Source: JBQKLI01 sp012798975 (GTDB lineage Bacteria > Bacillota > Clostridia > Tissierellales > Peptoniphilaceae). From it: a DNA stretch of 10,476 nucleotides. The DNA lies in assembly GCF_052116305.1 (NCBI RefSeq), contig NZ_JBQKLI010000032.1, positions 1-10,476 of the forward strand. Direction: 5' to 3'. The notes beneath the pieces are model-generated. The model was given only the letters and a program-made list of their open reading frames with translations. It had not been told where the DNA came from and searched no databases. The position numbers and the translations under genes are program-made. Below, in pieces: positions 7,781 through 10,476 of this stretch (positions within the stretch are counted from its first letter, which is position 1; every line of letters starts with the position of its first letter).

Positions 7781-7936
7781 ATCCTGAGGAACCCCTTTAG
7801 GACAAAGAGCCCGTGGGTCAGCTACCAGGACTCATATAAAGAGAATGTTGGACGAAGGAAGTGTGGGACAATCGATCCCGTTAGAAAGAGGTACGACACC
7901 TTTATAGAATGAGCTTTCTACAGTTTATAGAAAAAA
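7781..7936 (+). ncRNA. Candidate bridge/seek RNA of the IS110 element
   Basis: This non-coding block downstream of the transposase contains a row of hairpins. TCCTGAGG pairs with the CCT..AGGA arm (about 7782-7802, one bulge). GGGTC (7815-7819) pairs with GACTC (7829-7833). GGGA (7865-7868) pairs with TCCC (7876-7879). TAGAAAG (7882-7888) pairs perfectly with CTTTCTA (7914-7920) and encloses AGAGGT/ACCTTT (about 7886-7902). IS110 relatives encode a guide RNA in a non-coding end, at the 3' side in the IS1111 subgroup, so position and structure fit. The exact RNA ends, the loops and the promoter are not resolved. The stems were found by eye, without energy calculation or covariation. Confidence 0.55.
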
Positions 7937-7953
7937 CAAACCGTTACCTTCGA

Positions 7954-8209
7954 TTTGTGTGTCAAAAAAAACAAAAAAAGTCTCTAAAAACGAGCATTTT
8001 AAGAAATAATTACATAGAATATTAAACATTGCCTTGTGAAATTTGATAAATTACTACTTGACGTAAAGAGGCTTTCCTTTTTCGTTTTTCGTAAAAATAA
8101 CGGGATACTCTATCCATCGATCAAACCTCAATACTATTTCTAAAAATCATATTATTAGAGCCAGAATTTCTATTTTATCCATGAAATTCCAGCTTTTTTA
8201 TTGGGAAAT
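7954..8209. other. Non-coding AT-rich stretch between the IS and cpsB
   Basis: No reading frame of note is present. A-runs (7964-7979) follow the IS end. AAAG-agg-CTTT (around 8067-8076) followed by a T-rich run could be a weak terminator but has a poor stem. TTGACG at about 8057 has no matching -10 box. The rest shows nothing recognisable. Confidence 0.4.
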
Positions 8210-8263
8210 GTTAAGTTTTATACTAGGATTTAACGGGTTAATATAGTAAACTTAACTTATAAT
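8210..8263 (+). promoter_or_regulatory. Long inverted repeat and possible -10 box upstream of cpsB
   Basis: GTTAAGTTT (8210-8218) and AAACTTAAC (8248-8256) form a perfect 9-bp inverted repeat. Inside it TACTA (8221-8225) pairs with TAGTA (8244-8248, sharing one base), and TTAA-cggg-TTAA (8230-8241) closes the centre, giving a nested dyad of 47 bases. TATAAT follows at 8258-8263, but no good -35 lies 16-18 bases upstream. The dyad overlaps the region where polymerase would bind, so it could be an operator site or a leader hairpin of the phosphatase gene. Confidence 0.4.
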
Positions 8264-8290
8264 AAATACAAATAGGAGAAAGTTTAACTG

Positions 8291-9061
8291 ATGATAGATA
8301 TACATTCGCATATACTGCCGAATATTGACGATGGAGCGAAGGATAAGGAAATGTCCTTGGAAATGGCAAGGCTTTACATAGAAAATGGTTATAGGGAAGT
8401 GATTGCGACTCCTCACTGGATTGAGTATGGGGGTACGCCAAAGAGAGATCGTGTGGTAGAGGTGCTTTCTGCCTTTAATCGTCGTCTTGAGGTGGAGGAG
8501 ATTCCTTTAAAGGTACGGTTGGGCAATGAGTTTTTTATTACACCGAAGCTGCTTTATTATATTGAAGAAAAAGAAGGAGCGACTTTGAACAATTCGGACT
8601 ATGTTCTTGTGGAGCTTCCTATGAGGGAGTATCCCCAGTATGTGGAATCGGTGTTGTTTGACTTACAGTTGAAGGGATATAAGCCCATTATCGCCCATCC
8701 AGAGCGGTACGCAGTTTTTCGAGAAGATCCGAATCGCTTAGGGAAGCTTATTTCAAAGGGGATTTATACACAGATGAATTTCCCGAGTATCGCTGGACAG
8801 TATGGTAAGGAAGTTCAAAAGGCTTCTTATACTTTTCTAGACCACAATCTGATTCATATGATGGGGACAGATTCCCACTCTAATGGAAGAAGGTCGCCTA
8901 AGGTGAAAGAGGCTATAGGCTTATTAAAGAAGGTTGTGGGGGAAGAGGAATTCAAGAAGATGACCAGCACTCGTCCGGAGGGGATTATCCAAAATGAATC
9001 TTTTGAAGTAGAGACTCCCAAGGAATACAAGAAAAAGAAATGGTTTCAGTTTTGGAGATAG
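8291..9061 (+). CDS. cpsB: CpsB/YwqE-type PHP-domain tyrosine-protein phosphatase
   Basis: The 256-residue metal-dependent phosphatase of the PHP superfamily removes phosphate from the tyrosine cluster of a bacterial tyrosine kinase (CpsD/YwqD type) and so tunes capsule or exopolysaccharide synthesis. All metal-site residues known from CpsB are in place: H5 and H7 (IHSH), D14 (DDG), H42 (TPH), E80 (GNEFF), E108 (VELP), H136 (HPERY), D194 and H196 (GTDSH). The length is normal. The basic, aromatic tail KKKKWFQFWR may bind membrane or partner. ATG 8291 is the family start, but AGGAG (8274-8278) is 12 bases away, a long spacing; CTG 8288 would be nearer and TAA 8285-8287 bars anything further upstream. 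No cognate kinase is in the window. The gene uses more G/C than the polysaccharide genes to its left and may belong to a different transcription unit. Confidence 0.92.
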   Translation: MIDIHSHILPNIDDGAKDKEMSLEMARLYIENGYREVIATPHWIEYGGTPKRDRVVEVLSAFNRRLEVEEIPLKVRLGNEFFITPKLLYYIEEKEGATLNNSDYVLVELPMREYPQYVESVLFDLQLKGYKPIIAHPERYAVFREDPNRLGKLISKGIYTQMNFPSIAGQYGKEVQKASYTFLDHNLIHMMGTDSHSNGRRSPKVKEAIGLLKKVVGEEEFKKMTSTRPEGIIQNESFEVETPKEYKKKKWFQFWR

Positions 9062-9157
9062 GCTTTCAGATAGAAGGAATGGGACTATCTTTAAGCTAGG
9101 GTATATTTTGTGTCCTGTAAAACTTAACAAATGTTTAAAGAAAATGGCTGCAAGGAG

Positions 9158-9197
9158 CTTTATTGTTATTTTGACAATAAGGCTTTTATTGTCTTTC
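9158..9197 (+). terminator. Overlapping AT-rich hairpins after cpsB, possible weak terminator
   Basis: GACAATAA (9173-9180) pairs perfectly with TTATTGTC (9186-9193) around a 5-base loop, followed by TTTCT. The same central arm can instead pair upstream: CTTTATTGT (9158-9166) with ACAATAAGG (9174-9182), allowing one G-U. The two stems exclude each other. The T-tract is short and the stem has little GC, so termination would be inefficient. Confidence 0.35.
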
Positions 9198-9242
9198 TAT
9201 AAGAATAAAGAAGAACGGAGTCGTTTTGAATGGAGGGATTTT

Positions 9243-9487
9243 ATGGAAGGGGTAGAAATCAATAGACCTTATATTCATTTTAAAGGCAGGCTTTACTATG
9301 TTCACAGTATAGTAGAACATACGGAAACGGGGAGAAGCTGGTTGTATATCAGGCGCTCTATCCTCCTTATGGGATGTACACTAGGAGTTTTGAGATGTTT
9401 ATAGAGGAGATCGACCCTAAGAGAGTGGACAATGTGACTGGCCAAGTAAAGAGGTTTGAGCTTTTTACTGGAGACCTGAATTTTTAA
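9243..9487 (+). pseudogene. DUF1653-family small protein, frameshifted
   Basis: DUF1653 proteins are small (about 70-90 residues) and of unknown function. The first frame reads YIHFKGRLYYVHSIVEHTETG, the typical N-terminal block (Y-x-H-F-K-G ... H-T-E-T-G), from ATG 9243, which has GGAGGG (9232-9237) five bases upstream. At the G4 run 9329-9332 the frame slips. One more G would restore the expected GEKLVVYQALYPPYGMYTR, and that frame then runs through EIDPKRVDN and KRFELFTGDLNF to TAA 9485-9487. Without the extra G the protein ends in an unrelated tail at about 9404. The slip could be a real mutation or a homopolymer sequence error. An ATG at 9108 in the same frame adds sequence foreign to the family. 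The gene lies between cpsB and the rRNA operon. Confidence 0.75.
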
Positions 9488-9508
9488 AAGTAAGGAAACT
9501 AAAAAGAG

Positions 9509-9530
9509 GACAGGTTTTAGGACTTGTCTT
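9509..9530 (+). terminator. Hairpin after the DUF1653 gene
   Basis: GACAGGT (9509-9515) pairs with ACTTGTC (9522-9528), with one G-U and a 6-base loop, extendable by two base pairs. Only two T follow, so it is a weak candidate terminator 20 bases beyond the stop codon. Confidence 0.35.
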
Positions 9531-9548
9531 ATAAAGGCTTTCATAGTT

Positions 9549-9680
9549 ATGGTCTTATATTATAAGATAGGTAGAATTCTTGGAAGGGGATTAGGGCTTT
9601 TATACTATGGGACAAGGGATGGAGTAGGCAAGTATTTGGAAAGTATCCTTATGAGGATGATTCTTATAGCGCTCCTTTAA
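9549..9680 (+). CDS. Possible small ORF of 43 residues
   Basis: ATG 9549 to TAA 9678 reads a basic, hydrophobic peptide containing YYKIGRILGRGLGLLYYG and ending MRMILIALL. AAAGG (9533-9537) lies 11 bases upstream, a poor spacing. I recognise no family. It lies inside a stretch of otherwise non-coding DNA that also holds a perfect 7-bp palindrome (TCTTATA/TATAAGA, 9553-9567) overlapping its first codons. It could be a small membrane peptide, a remnant, or chance. Confidence 0.2.
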   Translation: MVLYYKIGRILGRGLGLLYYGTRDGVGKYLESILMRMILIALL

Positions 9681-9706
9681 AAGCAGAATTTTTGTTTTTA
9701 TTTACA

Positions 9707-9727
9707 GTTAAATTCCAGGGATTTAAC
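9707..9727. repeat. Near-perfect palindrome upstream of the rRNA promoters
   Basis: GTTAAAT (9707-9713) and ATTTAAC (9721-9727) are perfect inverted repeats, and the TCC-a-GGG centre extends the symmetry to all but one pair. It lies about 39 bases upstream of the P1 -35 box, a position suited to a regulator. The right arm belongs to GGATTTAACG (9719-9728), a 10-base word also present inside the cpsB dyad (8226-8235). Confidence 0.4.
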
Positions 9728-9765
9728 GAAACAGAAGGAAATGTAAAATTTATTTAAAAAAACTG

Positions 9766-9794
9766 TTGACAAGTTGTAAAGATCTTGGTATTAT
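9766..9794 (+). promoter_or_regulatory. rRNA operon promoter P1
   Basis: TTGACA (9766-9771), a 17-base spacer, then TATTAT (9789-9794): a perfect -35 and a one-mismatch -10 for the vegetative sigma factor. An A/T-rich stretch lies upstream. Transcription should start near 9800-9802, at the foot of the GC-rich hairpin. Confidence 0.85.
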
Positions 9795-9799
9795 AGTTA

Positions 9800-9823
9800 G
9801 GCACTCGAGAGTGAGTGCCTTTT
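9800..9823 (+). terminator. Terminator-like hairpin at the P1 start site
   Basis: GGCACTC (9800-9806) pairs perfectly with GAGTGCC (9813-9819) around a 6-base loop, followed by TTTT (9820-9823) and AATTT. By form it is a rho-independent terminator, but it sits where P1 transcripts begin. It might stop transcripts arriving from upstream, cap the 5' end of P1 RNA, or cut P1 transcripts short. Confidence 0.6.
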
Positions 9824-9844
9824 AATTTGCAAAGGTTAAAAGCT

Positions 9845-9876
9845 AAAAATAAAAAAACTCAAAAAACTTCAAAAAA
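9845..9876 (+). promoter_or_regulatory. Phased A-tracts (UP-element-like) upstream of P2
   Basis: Runs of A begin at 9845 (5), 9851 (7), 9861 (6) and 9871 (6). The last three are exactly 10 bases apart, in phase with the helix, and end three bases before the P2 -35 box. This is the pattern of intrinsically bent DNA and of UP elements contacted by the RNA polymerase alpha subunit at rRNA promoters. Confidence 0.6.
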
Positions 9877-9879
9877 GTG

Positions 9880-9908
9880 TTGACAAGGATAAAACATCCT
9901 GATATACT
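9880..9908 (+). promoter_or_regulatory. rRNA operon promoter P2
   Basis: TTGACA (9880-9885), a 17-base spacer, then TATACT (9903-9908): perfect -35 and near-perfect -10. Transcription should start near 9914-9916, giving a leader of about 160 bases before 16S rRNA. The tandem P1/P2 arrangement is usual for bacterial rRNA operons. Confidence 0.88.
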
Positions 9909-9914
9909 TAAGAA

Positions 9915-10073
9915 GTTGTCGCTTGAAAGAGTGGCGGAACCTGAACAAGAGAATAACATAGAAACTTTGAGCAGATGTACATTTGTACAAACACAATAAT
10001 TCGGTGTAAAGAATTAAAAAAGACCAGCAGCAAAGAAATTTGCTAGAGTCGAAATGAGCTTTTAAACTCAACA
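9915..10073 (+). other. 16S rRNA leader with processing/antitermination signals
   Basis: The leader between P2 and mature 16S rRNA holds small stems. TGTAC/GTACA lies around 9976-9989. AGCAAA (10029-10034) pairs with TTTGCT (10039-10044) across a GAAA tetraloop, with GAC/GTC flanks (10022-10024, 10048-10050) that can extend it. TGAGCTTTTAAAC (about 10055-10067) loosely resembles boxA antitermination sites. The partner strand for RNase III processing would lie beyond the 16S 3' end, outside the window. Confidence 0.5.

Positions 10074-10476
<403 letters not shown>

Larger units (their letters stand above)
6294..7953 (+). mobile_element. IS110-family insertion sequence (ends approximate)
   Basis: The transposase frame, a short upstream region and a long structured downstream region make up an IS110-family element of roughly 1.65 kb. 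IS110 elements lack classical terminal repeats and target duplications, so the ends are inferred. The left end is placed at the CT at 6294-6295, which follows a sequence matched in the candidate guide RNA. The right end is placed just beyond CCGTTACCTT (7941-7950). That sequence pairs at 8 of 10 bases as an inverted repeat with AAGGTTATGG (6339-6348), resembling the sub-terminal inverted repeats of the IS1111 subgroup. A long non-coding 3' side also fits that subgroup, although the 427-codon transposase frame is longer than I recall for it. The alternative is a left end nearer 6332. Confidence 0.6.

Noticed and set aside
8057..8090. TTGACG near 8057 as a promoter
   Set aside because: No acceptable -10 box lies 16-18 bases downstream.
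9108..9242. ATG 9108 as start of the DUF1653 protein
   Set aside because: It would add 45 residues foreign to the family and run through the AT-rich hairpins. ATG 9243 has a well-spaced GGAGGG.
9302..9544. Minus-strand reading frames opposite cpsB, the DUF1653 gene and the rRNA leader
   Set aside because: They mirror known + strand features, show no domain and lack ribosome sites.

Overview
The window looks like a low-GC Clostridia-type Firmicute (Bacillota). The 16S rRNA gene that starts at about 10074 has the Firmicute 5' end, and its V1-V2 region resembles alkaliphilic Clostridia such as the Alkaliphilus/Natronincola/Tindallia group. That genus-level impression comes from memory and is not a database result. 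All supported genes lie on the + strand.

Layout. (1) 1-5971 is part of a surface-polysaccharide (O-antigen/capsule-like) locus that is decaying. In order it holds a broken N-acetyl sugar amidotransferase tail, a broken GT4 glycosyltransferase, an intact Wzy-like polymerase (935-2041), the N-terminal stump of a Wzx flippase, a broken GT4 glycosyltransferase, an intact GT4 glycosyltransferase (3000-4136) and an intact MurJ/MviN-family flippase (4436-5971). (2) 6137-6187 is a tiny relic of an IS110 transposase. It is followed by a near-complete IS110-family element (about 6294-7953) whose transposase carries one in-frame stop. The non-coding DNA downstream of the transposase (7781-7936) folds into several hairpins and is a candidate bridge/seek RNA. 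Its sequence shares 12 of 14 bases with DNA just left of the element. (3) 8291-9061 encodes an intact CpsB/YwqE-type PHP tyrosine phosphatase behind a long inverted repeat, and 9243-9487 is a DUF1653 gene with a one-base frameshift. (4) 9700-10476 is the start of a ribosomal RNA operon: an upstream palindrome, two strong tandem promoters, phased A-tracts, a structured leader and the first 403 bases of 16S rRNA.

How it fits together. Polymerase, flippase, glycosyltransferases and CpsB phosphatase belong to Wzy-dependent polysaccharide assembly. Here the flippase and at least three enzymes are disabled, so the pathway as written is probably non-functional unless the MurJ-like flippase and genes outside the window compensate. 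Several lesions are single-base slips in homopolymers (A6, T8, G4). Those could be sequence errors, but the in-frame stops and large truncations cannot be explained that way.
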